From contig NC_079888.1 in assembly GCF_029227915.1 (NCBI RefSeq), positions 2,057,001 to 2,121,000 on the forward strand: a stretch of DNA of 64,000 nucleotides, written 5' to 3'. Below are positions 46,008 through 58,345 of the stretch, piece by piece (within the stretch, counting starts at the first letter, position 1; every line of letters begins with the position of its first letter). The position numbers and the translations under genes are program-made. The notes below the pieces were generated by a model. The model did no database searches and had not been told where the DNA came from. It saw only the letters and a list, made by a program, of their open reading frames with translations. This DNA is from Hydractinia symbiolongicarpus (Eukaryota > Cnidaria > Hydrozoa > Anthoathecata > Hydractiniidae).

Positions 46008-46947
46008 TACGGTAATCCTCGCCACTTAACCGAGTGTTATGCAACTTGCGCAAAATTTGCGCTTGGGGCAGCTGTTAAAAATGTGCGACTTCGGTAAACG
46101 CTGAATCTGTTAAGCCGCATAATAACATATAGGATTTCTCTTATCTTCAGCGTGGATATACGTCTTCAGCAACACCAACGGTCGTACAATGGGCGTTAAA
46201 TTGCTGTAACTATAATTCCAAGTTATGTGAATTATGACCTTTAAATTTGTTAGAAACTCCAAATGTTCTATGTTTATATATTTTTCATAATAACAACGTA
46301 TTTATTTCTACTTTTGTCACATTTAAATGGGAAAATATTTTTTCGAAACGCGGACTATTGTTTTCAAGGAACTTATGTACTAGAGTAAGAAGAAACACGA
46401 CGCAAAAGAGAGTACAGCAAGCGCATGCGAACTAACGGAAAAGTCACGCAAACACCGTCCTAGATAACCTCGTCGTGATTTTTTAAGCTCGCTATTGCTT
46501 CTCGGATTGAACCGTTTCCTCAAGACTTGTTAGCCGTTTACCTTGCGAGTCTCTAATTTTAATGTCCAAAACCTAAACGTTCTCAAAAGCTATATATTTT
46601 TAACCGTTCTGATAACAACATCTAAATTTTAGATAGGCTAGATGTACTTTTTTAACCGGTTTTCAGAAAATAGAACTGTTGAAGAAATACTTGTTTTTAG
46701 ACCACACTATTTTGTTTTTAAGCTATTATAATTATTGATTTTTATCAAAATACGAGCTTTTAACTCAGCAGTTAAAAAATCGTGCAACATCACATGAAAT
46801 TAACATTAAATGGACTCTTGTCGATTTTTTTCCCGCCTTCTATATGAAACTGATTACATAAATCGATCACTAACCTTTGAACGCATAAAAAGTTAGAGAA
46901 GTGTATCAAATAATGACGGAATAAAAGCTTTCTATTTTTAAAAATTA
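46008..46947. other. no gene recognised; upstream region of the 46.9-kb gene
   Basis: AT-rich DNA that should hold the promoter and 5' UTR of the four-exon gene beginning at 46948. No TATA or other site is distinctive enough to call. Confidence 0.4.
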
Positions 46948-47777
46948 ATGAACCAAGAAAATTTGCTATACAGTTTCAAAACAAACCACGCTGCTTCACA
47001 TACAAAGCTCTGGATAACAAAGAGGAAAGGATTCAAGTTTTTATCTGGTGCGTAATTTTTTTTAAGTTCTTTTCTCTGAATTAAAGTTTTATACTAAAAG
47101 CTATTTTTCATCCGTTAGATTTCTGAATACATAAGAATTAATAAGAAATATTTTGTTTATAGTGTAAAAGGAAATTACAGGATTTTACGACAACCGAAGA
47201 GCAACAAAAAAGTAAGTACTATATTTAAAGCGATCGATTCTTAGTATTTGAAGTGAGTAAAATTTTTGTGTAAACATCGTTATTCTTTTGTTAGGCAATA
47301 ACTGAATACACAAAATGGCGCGAAATTGTAGAAAAGACTACCGAAGTGTATGAAGTGTCTATGCAAAATGACAATGGTGAGTAAACATTTTTGTTAGTAA
47401 ATGCAATTAATTTATCCGCGCTCTACACACTTCTGGAAAACTTCCCTTTAAAGTTGGAGAAATGAGGGAAGCAATGGAAATAAATTTTTGGGACATTTTG
47501 TGCATGTTTTTATAAAGCAGTTACACTTAGCCACTACAAAAGCAAATTTTCTATGCCCGGGAAGCCCTTAACGAATAATGTGTAATTCAAAGAATACTTG
47601 AGGTTGACTAACTAATTTGGTATCGGTTACTCCAGCTAAAACTACTCTACTATGTACGACAGTAATCAGTTCTTTATTTTGTATTTACTTATTTAGATGA
47701 TTTTAACGAAATAATGATGACAACAAAAAGTTGCTATGAGAAAAAATTGATTGACGCAGAGAGGTTGTTCAAAGGTG
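46948..47777 (+). CDS. unrecognised gene, at least four coding exons
   Basis: Exons 46948-47051, 47163-47211, 47295-47376 and 47697-47777 join with GT..AG borders and fully matching phases (2, 0, 1, 1), starting at an ATG. The predicted start of the protein is 'MNQENLLYSFKTNHAASHTK', followed by 'LWITKRKGFKFLSG', 'NYRILRQPKSNKK', 'ITEYTKWREIVEKTTEVYEV' and 'DDFNEIMMTTKSCYEKKLID'. It is about 105 residues so far, basic then acidic and helical, with no domain known to me. The last exon ends in a GTATGA donor; the next exon was not found. The end of exon 4 and its donor are repeated at about 54335-54360 in a duplicated segment. This is the best candidate for an ordinary host gene in the window. 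Confidence 0.5.
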
Positions 47778-49077
47778 GTATGAAATGTTTTTATAATTTT
47801 GTGTATGCAGTTTTTATAAAGCGAAGCAGTAAGCAAATAACAGCGTGCAGTAGGTGTGTCATTTATAGTAGACATTGTGTATTTAGTTCTGCAAAGATAT
47901 GTAGCTAGGATTTCAATTATTTATGCTGCGCGATCTAATTAAAAATTCAGCAACGGAACGAGCGCACATTTTATGCTTGGACTAAATAGGTAACTTAAGA
48001 ATTCTTTAAGTGCAAAACATTTATATATTCAATTCGCCGTCAACAAAAGAGACTAAAAAGATTATTTAAAAATTAGCAAATTCGTCAACAAGTATTAAAT
48101 ATTCCATCCTGCCAACCCCGGACAAAAATTTCCTCAAAATTTTGTAAATTTTGTTGTGCATTTACTTTCAAAAATGAGCTAACTGTATGTGCAGAAATAT
48201 TTCATTTAGTGATCGAATTAAACAATTTCCTGCTATAAATCCCTTATCAAAATATAGACTGTCACACTTTGCAATCACAAACCTATCGCACTTTGTAATC
48301 ATTTCATATCGCAAACGTACCCCCTTGCTTCAAACGTACCCCCTTGCTTGCTTCTTACTGAAACATAGGACGAATCAGGCAGTTTTCACTCTGGCAGCAA
48401 TGCCATAATTTCTTTCTGCAATAATTCTGCGACATTTATAGCTACGCACCGTGCTAGCGTTATAAGGAAGCAGTTTCGTTGTGGTAATGGAGCTTTGCAA
48501 CGCGAGACTTATCTTTCTTCGAAACTTGACGCTGTTATACCATTATGATTTTAGAAAATGAGATAAAAAGTAAGGATACCGGCATATAAAATTAAAATAT
48601 AGGTAGCCATCAATATACTGCCTTTAAATAAACTGAAAGTTTATAAATGCTGAATAATTACTACAATTCTCACACGTTAGATACAATTTCCACGATGTGA
48701 AAACAATGCTTTCCTGCTGTTATGAAGTAGCTGTAAAACTTTAGCTTGTGATAAAGTAAAAAGCTTGTTTCTGCCTAATCCGGTCTGGTCTATTTGTGGC
48801 TGACAGCAGCCGAGCTACTAAGCCCTCAAAAAAAACAATATAAGTAAATTTCTTTCATTGCTAAAATTTTAAGGTTATATATAGCCCATCCAAATTCCAA
48901 TCATAACTGTGCAGGTATACATTCAGAGGTAAAAATTACCAAATAATCATTTCCATATTTTATGCTCGATACAATTTCGACGATGTTAAAGTAATGCTTT
49001 CCTGAACAAGGTTAATTTTTACAGTGCTGAAGTGTATTAAAGTATACTGTACACAATAATCAGTTGCAGGGACTGTT
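47748..49077 (+). repeat. segmental duplication A, copy 1
   Basis: Starts inside exon 4 of the preceding gene ('attgacgcagagaggttg') and ends 'aatcagttgcagggactgtta'. The same order of sequence is found at 54328-55247 with several deletions, and a short part at 53370-53440. Shared markers include 'gatatgtagctaggatttc', 'actgaaacataggacgaat', 'tgaaaacaatgctttcctgc' and 'tttcgacgatgttaaagtaa'. Confidence 0.85.
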
Positions 49078-49080
49078 AAT

Positions 49081-50481
49081 TTTCTTCCAGGTGAGTAAAA
49101 TGTATCAGTGTACTGTGGTGTGAGCTATACACATTATCCAATCAACAATCTGATATTTCAGAATTTTATTTATCAAAAAGATCTTTTCGTTGCTTTCGCT
49201 AATCGGCAAGATGCTGGCAACACCACTGCCTCCGCTATGTCACGATTATTGTCAGGGGAAGTACGAAAAACACTTTCTCTTGTCAATTATAGAATTTTAA
49301 CGTCGTGGAAGGGTTCAATAGCTCATCACAATTCCCTAAGCTTTTCCAGCAAGTCAAGGTAGCTCAAATGTTTCATAAAGTAACTTTATATCAGCTCCTC
49401 CATACCGATTGTACCATTTTTTTCTACTTTTAATCATGTAGTTACTCGCACAAAATAACAGAAATGTAACTTGCTTTAATCATTTTCCATGATTTTTGGT
49501 GAAACATTTACCGTGAACATTAATTTTTTTGTCTACTTTTATTTTTCTCTGGTACTTGTGGGCCCTTCATGAACCCATAAAAGTGAGAATGTAACAGTTT
49601 TCTTATTAATAGAGAGTCTGAAGATAATAATAAATTCTATAGAATATGCCGATACTAAATATTTTAATACAATTTCAATTTTAAACATCAAGTAAACTGA
49701 ACTTATTTACCAAAAGACAATTGAAGCATAAGTATTATACAAAAAGCGTGTAGCATTACTTTATGTTGAAGTTTTCCAACTTCTTCTTTTTTGTTTCTTT
49801 TTTTCGGCATCGGCTGAGCGAATAATCTTTTCCGTTTTCGCTAAAATAACAAAGAAAATATGTTTCTCAATCTACATCTTATATTCAGAGCAAATCAAGT
49901 TTGAGCTTTTTGACTGCGTGGTAAATCTACCTCCCTTTTAAGAAGAGAATATAGCAGCATGCAACCTACTTCGCTAAACGATATCAACCTAATTCGAATA
50001 CAAAATGCAACAACACTTTGAACCTTGCTTAATCTTTAAAAAATCTTCTTGCCAAACGCTCTCGGCTACTTTAATTGCGTCATCTATTCTCGTCAAATTA
50101 TATATGCACATTTTCTTACTTGTGAACCAAATCACGGGGAGGTCGAAAATTAAGCGCCGCCCGGGATTAAGCGCCGCCCTTTACTAAGCGCCGCACTTTT
50201 TAGGCTTCTTTTTGAACAAGCACCGCCCTTGAATAATTTCATGATGTAGAATTTTAGCATTACGTAGTTGTTTGGTAAATCAGATGACTTTCTATTTTTT
50301 AGTTAAAGCGAAAAGATTGGTCTGTCTAAAATCTTTAAAATGTTGAGTTTTGATTAATCTCGGCGGCGCTTCAAAATTCGTACTCCAGTATTAAGCCGAG
50401 ATTATTTTTACTTTGTCCGTATTATTTGACAAAATTTGAGGCTTTTGTTCTTGTAAAAGTGTTTTTATAAAAAGCATGAAT
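49081..50481 (+). repeat. tandem repeat B, copy 1 (about 1.4 kb)
   Basis: Begins 'tttcttccaggtgagtaaaa'. Copies 2 and 3 begin with the same words at 50482 and 51904 (spacing 1401 and 1422). It includes 'gctaatcggcaagatgctgg', 'ttaacgtcgtggaagggttc', 'ggcatcggctgagcgaataa' and a GC-rich 'attaagcgccgc' cluster near 50150-50200. Confidence 0.85.
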
Positions 50482-51903
50482 TTTCTTCCAGGTGAGTAAA
50501 ATGTATCAGTGTACTGTGGTGTGAGCTATATACATTATCCAATCACCAATCTGATATTTCAGAATTTTATTTATCAAAAAGATCATTGGCAAATATGTAT
50601 CTAGACAATTTTATGATTTATGATCGAAAGAATAGGAAAGGATGTGATGTTGTTATCTAAACAAAATATTCTTCAACATCAATCTCCTTCAATTGCCCAG
50701 TTGCAGAAAAATAAAAAGACTTTTCTCAGCTTTAGTTACATAATAATACATTGCTAGCACTTATAACTACTACATACCATTTTCTTTTCGTTGCTTTCGC
50801 TAATCGGCAAGATGCTGGCAACACCACTGCCTCCGCTATGTCACGATTATTGTCAGGGGAAGTACGAAAAACATAAAAAGGAAAATGTAGGTTCATATCC
50901 TCAATTCCACACTTTTTCTCTTGTCAATTATAGACTTTTAACGTCGTGGAAGGGTTCAATAGCTCATCACAATTCCCTAAGCTTTTCCAGCAAGTCAAGG
51001 TAGCTCAAATTTTTCGTAAAGTAACTTTATATCAGCTCCTCCATACCGATTGTACCATTTTTTCTACTTTTAGTCATGTAGTTACTCGCACAAAATAACA
51101 GAAATGTAACTTGCTTTAATCATTTTCCGTGATTTTTGGTGAAACATGTGGGCCCTTCATGAACCAATAAAAGTGAGAATGTAACACGTTTAGAGAGCCT
51201 GAAGAAGTATTATACAAAAAGCGTGTAGCATTACTATATGTTGAAGTTTTCCAACTTCTTCTTTTTTGTTTATTTTTTTCGGCATCGGCTGAGCGAATAA
51301 TCTTTTCCGTTTTCGCTAAAATAACAAAGAAAATATGTTTCTCAATCTACATCTTATATTCAGAGCAAATCCAGTTTGAGCTTTTTGACTGCGTGGTAAA
51401 TCTACCTCCCTTTTAAGAACAGAATATAGCAGCATGCAACCTACTTCGGTGGTTTTCTTCTCCCTATAATAACAAGAAAATTAAAAATAAAATTGAACTA
51501 AACGATATCAACCTAATTCGAATACAAAATGCAACAACACTTTAAACCTTGCTTAATCTTTAAAAAATCTTCTTGCCAAACGCTCTCGGCTTCTTTAATT
51601 GCGTCATCTATTCTCGTCAAATTATATATGCACATTTTCTTACTTGTGAACCAAATCTAGGGGAGGTCGAAAATTAAGCACCGCCCGGGATTAAGCGCCG
51701 CACTTTTTAGGCTTCTTTTTGAACAAGCACCGCCCTCGAATAATTTCATGATGTAGAATTTTAGCATTACGTAGTTGTTTGGTAAAGCAGATGACTTTCT
51801 ATTTTTTAGTTAAAGCGAAAAGATCGGTCTGTCTAAAATCGTATTATTTGACAAAATTTGAGGCTTTTGTTCTTGTAAAAGTGTTTTTATAAAAAGCATG
51901 AAT
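50482..51903 (+). repeat. tandem repeat B, copy 2
   Basis: Same order as copy 1 but with about 200 bp of extra sequence after 'aaaaagatc' (50584-50783) and deletions further on. The identical peptide-like stretch in both copies ('LTSWKGSIAHHNSLSF') reflects high DNA identity and is not evidence of a gene. Confidence 0.85.
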
Positions 51904-52070
51904 TTTCTTCCAGGTGAGTAAAATGTATCAGTGTACTGTGGTGTGAGCTATATACATTATCCAATCACCAATCTGATATTTCAGAATTTTATTTATCAAA
52001 AAGATCATTGGCAAATATGTATCTAGACAATTTTATGATTTATGATCACCACTGCCTCCGCTTCTTTTCT
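51904..52070 (+). repeat. tandem repeat B, truncated copy 3
   Basis: Repeats the first ~165 bp of copy 2, including 'attggcaaatatgtatctag', then stops at 'caccactgcctccgcttc'. Confidence 0.85.
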
Positions 52071-52499
52071 GGAAGAAATTATCATTTGAAGTACTTAGGA
52101 TCTTTAGAAAATTGATGATAAACCAAGTGTAAGTCACATGAAATTTCTCTTATCATGACTTACCATAATAGAGAGATAGATAGATATTTTCGTAAACAAA
52201 GGTACATACAATAGTAAAGTGTTACAGTATTAAATTCAATAAGTTTAATTGTTACAAGATAAAAAATATGTAATAATCCTATCTAACCAGGAATCTCACA
52301 GAAGACAAATAACTAGTCTTATCATTGAGAACCTGTTGAAATAACATATCATGCTCTTCCTATGAAGACGCTTATATAAAAAATATGCATGAAAAAGAGA
52401 AGTAAAATAACCTACGTAAAAAATGCTAAATAACAAGTGCCTGCAAAAGATAAATAAAGATCTAAAAGTAAAGACTTCATTGTTCAATCTGTGTAATAT

Positions 52500-53366
52500 A
52501 AATGCTTTTACTTTGTTTTGAAAACATTTAAAGGATCGCTCATTGTCAAATACAAATCTATCAATTTTGTGTATGCAATTCCAGATATATGGACCACGAT
52601 ATTAAGTTGAAAACTGACTGACCTTAGTTTTTCTGTATGGTGGATAGTACTGACCAGATGACATGATTGAATATTTACTTTCTCTTACTTGAAACATGTT
52701 AGAAATTATGGGGTTATAGATTTGTTTTTCATTTTATACATAAAGCATACGTTCTGAAAAATATTTATCTGGAAAATATTTAAAGCTTTTATAGACTGCA
52801 GTAGTGGTTTGCTATGTGTAAATTTGTCTTGGAAAAGAATAGTCCTTACAGCGTGTTTTTGACGGTTATATATCGATTCAAGTTTAGATTTATTAGTGCT
52901 GCCCCAAACTATATTTGCGTATGGTACGAATGAAAAATATAAATTTATTAGACAATGTTTATTTAGGAGGTGTCGAGCTTTATAAAGAACACCAATAGAT
53001 TTTGAAAGTTTTATACTTACAGTTTCAATGTGTTTCCGACAGGTAAGATTCTCATCTAGTAAAACTCCCAGGAATTTCGTTTCTGTTTTAAGTGAGGTGT
53101 GCGATTAGATAAATAACTTTCAAACCACTTCAACGTAATTCCGGCTATACCATATGCATGTAGTTTTTCTAGTAAAATAGGGTATATTTACCGCTTAAAA
53201 AGGAATTGTGTAAATCTTCCACAAGTTGCATAATGGCATGTTCTGTCAAGTGCTGTTGACGGAAGCCAAATTGTTTGTTATAGAAAAGGGAGTTTTTAGT
53301 AAAGTAATCGAACACTCTGTTATACATAATTCTTTCCAACAGCTTCGAAATTACTGACAATATCGA
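52500..53366 (-). pseudogene. LINE relic, RT 5' part joined to C-terminus, palm deleted
   Basis: Minus strand: 53360-53169 encodes 'ISKLLERIMYNRVFDYF', 'KNSLFYNKQFGFRQQHLTE' and 'AIMQLVEDLHNSFL', the start of an APE-LINE reverse transcriptase. From about 53095 it continues with 'FLGVLLDENLTCRKHIETV', 'SKSIGVLYKARHLLNK', 'YANIVWGST', 'QKHAVRTILF' and 'LNIFQINIFQ', to a stop at 52706-52708. The catalytic palm between these pieces has been lost by deletion. The element differs from the LINE at 33.6-39.1 kb. Confidence 0.8.
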
Positions 53367-53369
53367 TAT

Positions 53370-53440
53370 GTTTTACTGAAACATAGGACGAATTGCAGTA
53401 ATGCGATAATTTCTTTGTGCAATAATTCTCCGACCTCTCA
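53370..53440 (+). repeat. segmental duplication A, short third copy
   Basis: 'actgaaacataggacgaatt' followed by 'gcgataatttctttgtgcaa' matches 48357-48430 and 54772-54830, directly abutting the LINE relic. Confidence 0.75.
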
Positions 53441-54327
53441 ACCTCTTCAAAATTACAACAAATTTCTCTTGTATTATTAAAACAAATTTTCTCTTAATTA
53501 TTAATCTTAATTATTCTCTTAATTATTATTAATTATTATTACTGAGCCTTTCTTTGCTAGATGTACTAATTATTGTATAAAAAGTAGTACTTACATTTTT
53601 ACGGCCCATTTTTTTGAAGAGGGACCCAGTTTGAAAGTACTTTGACAGTCGGCGTCTACTGCGTAGTTGCACTAGTTAGCGGTGTAAGTTGTTAGCAAAC
53701 AAATTTGGTTCGATATTCAACCGAGCAAAAACTTATTCTGCGCAGAGAACAAATGAAATTAAACTTAATTGAAACCTCGTTTTCGCGGTCTGTTTAATAT
53801 TTTTATTATTGGATTACTGGAGAATTTCAGCAGGACGGCAAGTGCTCGACTAACTGAAATAGGAACTAGGCCCTGAATAAAACGGCTGTCGAACTAAGAC
53901 GAACTCTTTCTCTTTTCTGGGCTTTTTTTGCACTATGCGATTTAACTAACTCGTGCGCTAAAATTTCGAATGGGATTTGCCCAAGTAGTACTTAAGGATT
54001 TTGGCTAGTTTTAGCAAAATGTCAAATGTTAACATAAACATTCAAAAACTTTCAGTGGTCTGTATGAGATCTCTTGAAAGTATATGGCAGAAATTTATAT
54101 TCGGGCTTTAATTTCAATTGAATACGGTAGGCGAAGTCTGTAAATACGTGATAGCAAAGAACAAAAGTTCACCCTAATTGAGGTCCAAATGATTTTATTT
54201 CTGCCCTTGCTTGCAAGTCAAAACATAACGCTTTTAAAATATTTTTTAAGAATTCCTTTAATTTTACTAGAAAATAAAAACAAAGGCACAAGGCCGTTGT
54301 ACAAAAAGTTGCCTTGAAATTGATTTT
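53441..54327. other. no gene recognised; AT microsatellite-like stretch
   Basis: Contains 'cttaattattaatcttaatt' type low complexity near 53490-53540. No coding exon is seen. Confidence 0.45.
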
Positions 54328-55247
54328 ATTGACGCAGAGAGGTTGCCCAAAGGTGGTATGAAATGTTTTTACAATTTTGTGTATTCATTTTTATAAAGCA
54401 AAGCAAATAGCAACAAGCAGCGTGCAGTGGGTGTCTTATTTATAGTAGACGTATTTTGTGATATGTAGCTAGGATTTCAATTATTTATCCTGCGCGATAA
54501 AATTATTCCATCCTGGGAACAGAGACACAAATTTCCTCCAAATTTTGTGCATTTACTTTCAAAAATGAGCTAACTGTGTATGCAGAAATAGTTGATTTAG
54601 ATAGGTTCTTAACTTAGTGAACGGTCTCCCTTCTCCTCCCCTTCCCATATAATTAAACAATTTTCTGCTGTAAATCCGTTAATAAAGTATAGACTGCCAC
54701 ACTTTGCAATCATAAACCTATCGCACTTTGTAATCATGTCATGTTGCAAACGTACTTCATTGATTCGTTTTACTGAAACATAGGACGAATGGCAGCAATG
54801 CGATAATTTCTTTGTGCAATAATTCTCCGACCTGTGCTAGCGTTTTAAGGAAGCCTCCGAAACTTGACACTGTTATACCGTTTTATTTAAAGTCTAAAGA
54901 ATTTTATTTTTATTTTACGTTTGATGCAATTTCCACGATGTGAAAACAATGCTTTCCTGCTGTTATGAAGTAGCTGTAAAACTTTAGCTTGCGATAAAGT
55001 CAAAAGCTTGCTTCTGCCTAACTTGGTCTGGTCTCCTTGTTGCTGGCAGCAGCCGAGCTAATGACCTACAAAAAAACATATAGCCCAAACGTTGTAGGTA
55101 AAAATTACCAAGCAATTATTTCCATATTTTATGCTCGATACAATTTCGACGATGTTAAAGTAATGCTTTCCTGAAAAAAGTTAACTTTTACAGTCCTGAA
55201 GTGTATTAAAGTATACTGTACACAATAATCAGTTGCAGGGACTGTTA
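54328..55247 (+). repeat. segmental duplication A, copy 2
   Basis: A shortened copy of 47748-49077, starting with 'attgacgcagagaggttg' and ending 'agttgcagggactgtta'. It includes a decayed copy of the end of exon 4 of the 46.9-kb gene with its donor. Separated from copy 1 by the tandem B repeats and the LINE relic. Confidence 0.85.
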
Positions 55248-55324
55248 TGCAAGAATGATATAAATAGTTAGTATGTTCATTTTAATAATTTGTAATTCGG
55301 TTTTCTGAATGACGAAAAAGTTCA

Positions 55325-55546
55325 TCAAACGGCAGTTTCGTGTATTGTTTTGTGTATCATCTTCTTTAATTTTTTATTTGATTTGTGTCTTAATTTATAA
55401 CGTTTTTCATGGACTGTTGTGGAGGACACAAACCACTGAAGTTGAAATTCAATCCAGAGGGAATTAATTTTGCATATTGTCTTAATTGGTTTGTTTTCAT
55501 AGTTTTCGCGGAAAGTGATATTTTGAGTTAAAATTGTTCCCACCAT
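55325..55546 (-). CDS. small open frame, unrecognised
   Basis: A 73-codon frame starting 'MVGTILTQNITFRENYEN' and ending with a Lys-rich 'KSNKKLKKMIHKTIHE'. No neighbour, splice site or family supports it. It could be chance. Confidence 0.15.
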   Translation of the reverse strand: MVGTILTQNITFRENYENKPIKTICKINSLWIEFQLQWFVSSTTVHEKRYKLRHKSNKKLKKMIHKTIHETAV

Positions 55547-55549
55547 CTT

Positions 55550-58300
55550 TCCATCGCTTACAGTTGAATTATAAATATTTCACTTTTACGCGTTTTTGTC
55601 ATTCTCCAATTTACATTATTACTAAGTTAAGCCCCTTTCCATTAGTGGAGTGACAAGAATGAAAATGTTTAACATTTTTTGGCTGAAATTTACATTAAAA
55701 ATGGAAAATATCTTCATTCTTTGGAATCTAAATAAAGATGTAGGTATATAACAATAAAGATAAAAGTGTTTTGTCATCTTTTATGGTATTGATAAAAAAT
55801 ACAAAAATGTTTAAAAGTAATATCGCAGTAATAAAGTGGACTAAATGAATACAAAACATGGACCTAAAAACTGGTTTTTGCTAATTTATTTTTTATAGTG
55901 CAATAAAACATGCGCAAAATAAGCTTTTTCTCTTGCCAAGATATCTACCGTGGCCATTTCTTCTAGTTTGTTTTTGTCGTGGCAGTATCGACCAGTGTAA
56001 TAATTCATGAATCATTATGAAAAATAAAATAAAAAGACTACGTATACGTATAAACCAATTATTCATTCATTCTGTCAAAACAAAACAACTTTAAAGATCC
56101 TGTCGCATAATTGTCAATTGTACTAAAAATTACTGTCAATTGCTTTTTGACGTGAATGTGAGGTACCAATTGTAATAATTTTTAAACATTTTTAACCAGG
56201 ATACTTTCATACTACAAATTATGTTTTGGTGGCATCGTTTGTCCTATTTTTACTCGCTCATAATTCTAGCTAATTTATACCTGGGTACACTGTATATAAG
56301 CAGAGCTAAAAATAAACATAGCATCCACGTTTTCAATCGCTAAAATTATTTGTATCAAAGTATAACTTTACGACTGCTGGTAACGTTTGTGAAACGCAGT
56401 TGTTGTGCACTTGTGTCGTAGTATTCTGAAATTTCAGATCATTTTCAGTTCATGGATGCCAATTTTTGACAGTAAAGGTGAGAGAAATATAATTTTATCA
56501 TATTACTTGTATTTTATACTTTTGACTTTCAGTTCTTTCAGTTTTTCTATACTACGCATTTGCTTTATGAACTGAGCTGTTGTATTGTCTTTTTGTTTTA
56601 AAGGTTTTGTTTATGTATATTTAAATATTAAAATACCTGTCTTTTTTTAGAAAAGAACAATTGTGACTTTAATGGAAATAAAGAAGTGTTTAAGAAATTC
56701 CTATAGATGGATATAAACCAATTGTTCGTACAGGATCTTTAATATCCAATTGAAGAACAAATTAAACCACACTGCTGTTTCATATTTATGAAACGTAATC
56801 ACGCATTGATTTAAACCCATTAATGTACTGATGTATTGTATTTACAACAGATATGGAAAAGCGCCTTGCCGTGCTAATTTGAATACGGTTATCTTACGCT
56901 TGGTGTTGTTTAATACAAGAAATGACACATACAAACATGGTCAAATGTTTGTGCTGTTGGAGAATTTAAGACGACGCGTTAAAAGCAACAGATGACTCGA
57001 TCTATCCTACAAGAAATGTACAAGAAATTATTTTTGCCTGGTGATTTTATTTAAAACAATCTGCTGGTAGTAGATGATTGCTTTTCCGATACTCAAGAAT
57101 ATGATATGTAGAAGAATCCAATTAATTGGAAAATTTACAACTTCATAACTTATTTTTAAAATATTTTTTAATGTAGATATACACGTAGCATTTTCAAATA
57201 TTTGAAGTCGTCACCGTTCTTTTATATGCTAAACTTTCATAAAAACATTTTTACGGCATACATGAACTGAAATTTTTAAAATGATTTCTGCGGTTAACTT
57301 ATAGTAACAATGACATTAACTCCGTTTCACAAACACAACCACCCAATTCCTATGTTGAAAATTCTTCAAGCCAACTCAAAGCTAAATGCGAAATGCTGTT
57401 ATATTGCTTCATCCTATCTACCTCACAGTATGACAAAATAAGATTATTACTACCTACATCCGAATAGAGTCAATCCTTGTATCAAAGGTTTGTTTTCTTC
57501 TGTAAATTTAGGCCATAACAAAATCGTTTTCTTCAATTTTTTATCCGGGGAGGAAATGAGAAGAAAAATTACATTTTAAATAATGCTTTAAAGTCAGCTT
57601 GAGTTGATCAAACATCAGGTTGGAGCGTCATATTTTTAATTAAAAAATATCTATATATTTAAAAGACACGTAATTTTAATACTGTGGAACTCAAAATTAA
57701 ACCATCAGACGGATTTATGTTTGTTTTTATCCACTTAGCACAGGGTGGAATAAAGCTAGTTTTTGCTCGGCATGTAATTTAGTGCTAAAATTCTTTTAGG
57801 AGAGATTCGGTTTTTGGTTGGTTTATTGGGCATTAAGCGCAAAGTCTAGACATCCGTTTTAAACGGATGATCTATTACATGTATGTTCGTAACTAGGTGT
57901 TTAATAAGGTGTTGCTAAGAAGATTTATGGATCCTAGGAATAAAACACAACGACATTTGAAGTCATCGATCACGCGATATGAAAGACGTCGTTATGTTTT
58001 TTCAATTGTCATATTTACCAAGTTAAATGCATCTGAGAAACTAAATTTATTGCAAATTTAATATGACAGCATTTCTTATCTCCATGACGCAATCTAGTTA
58101 ATATTTTACCTTTACACTGTTATGATATTTTACAACTATACAAAGTTTTATTGCCTAAGCATAAGTAGCCGGTGTTACAGCAATTAAATATCTTGTTTAA
58201 AGTTAACTTCCATGTACTGGTTGCCAATACTTTATTAAGTTTCTAATATTAGAATATACATATTTTATATTTCATATCTGATATTTATATTTAATATTTA
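55550..58300. other. no gene recognised
   Basis: AT-rich DNA. From about 58190 to 58310 it becomes nearly pure A/T ('atatttatatttaatattta'). No coding exon or named repeat was supported. Confidence 0.45.
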
Positions 58301-58308
58301 ATATTAGC

Positions 58309-58345
58309 TGGTGGCCCGTGGAAAAATCCACGGGTTCGCCCAACC
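58309..58345 (+). repeat. repeat end with perfect CCCGTGGA/TCCACGGG hairpin
   Basis: 58315-58334 is a perfect 8-bp stem with an AAAA loop, preceded by 'ttagctggtgg' and followed by 'ttcgccc'. It resembles the 5' ends of the 12-17 kb repeats (GCCCGTGGAWAAATCCAC) and marks the start of a related element whose body I cannot delimit. Confidence 0.6.

Noticed and set aside
49108-51003. Duplicate protein-coding frames sharing LTSWKGSIAHHNSLSF
   Set aside because: The identity reflects the recent 1.4-kb tandem duplication; upstream parts differ and no start, splice or family supports coding.
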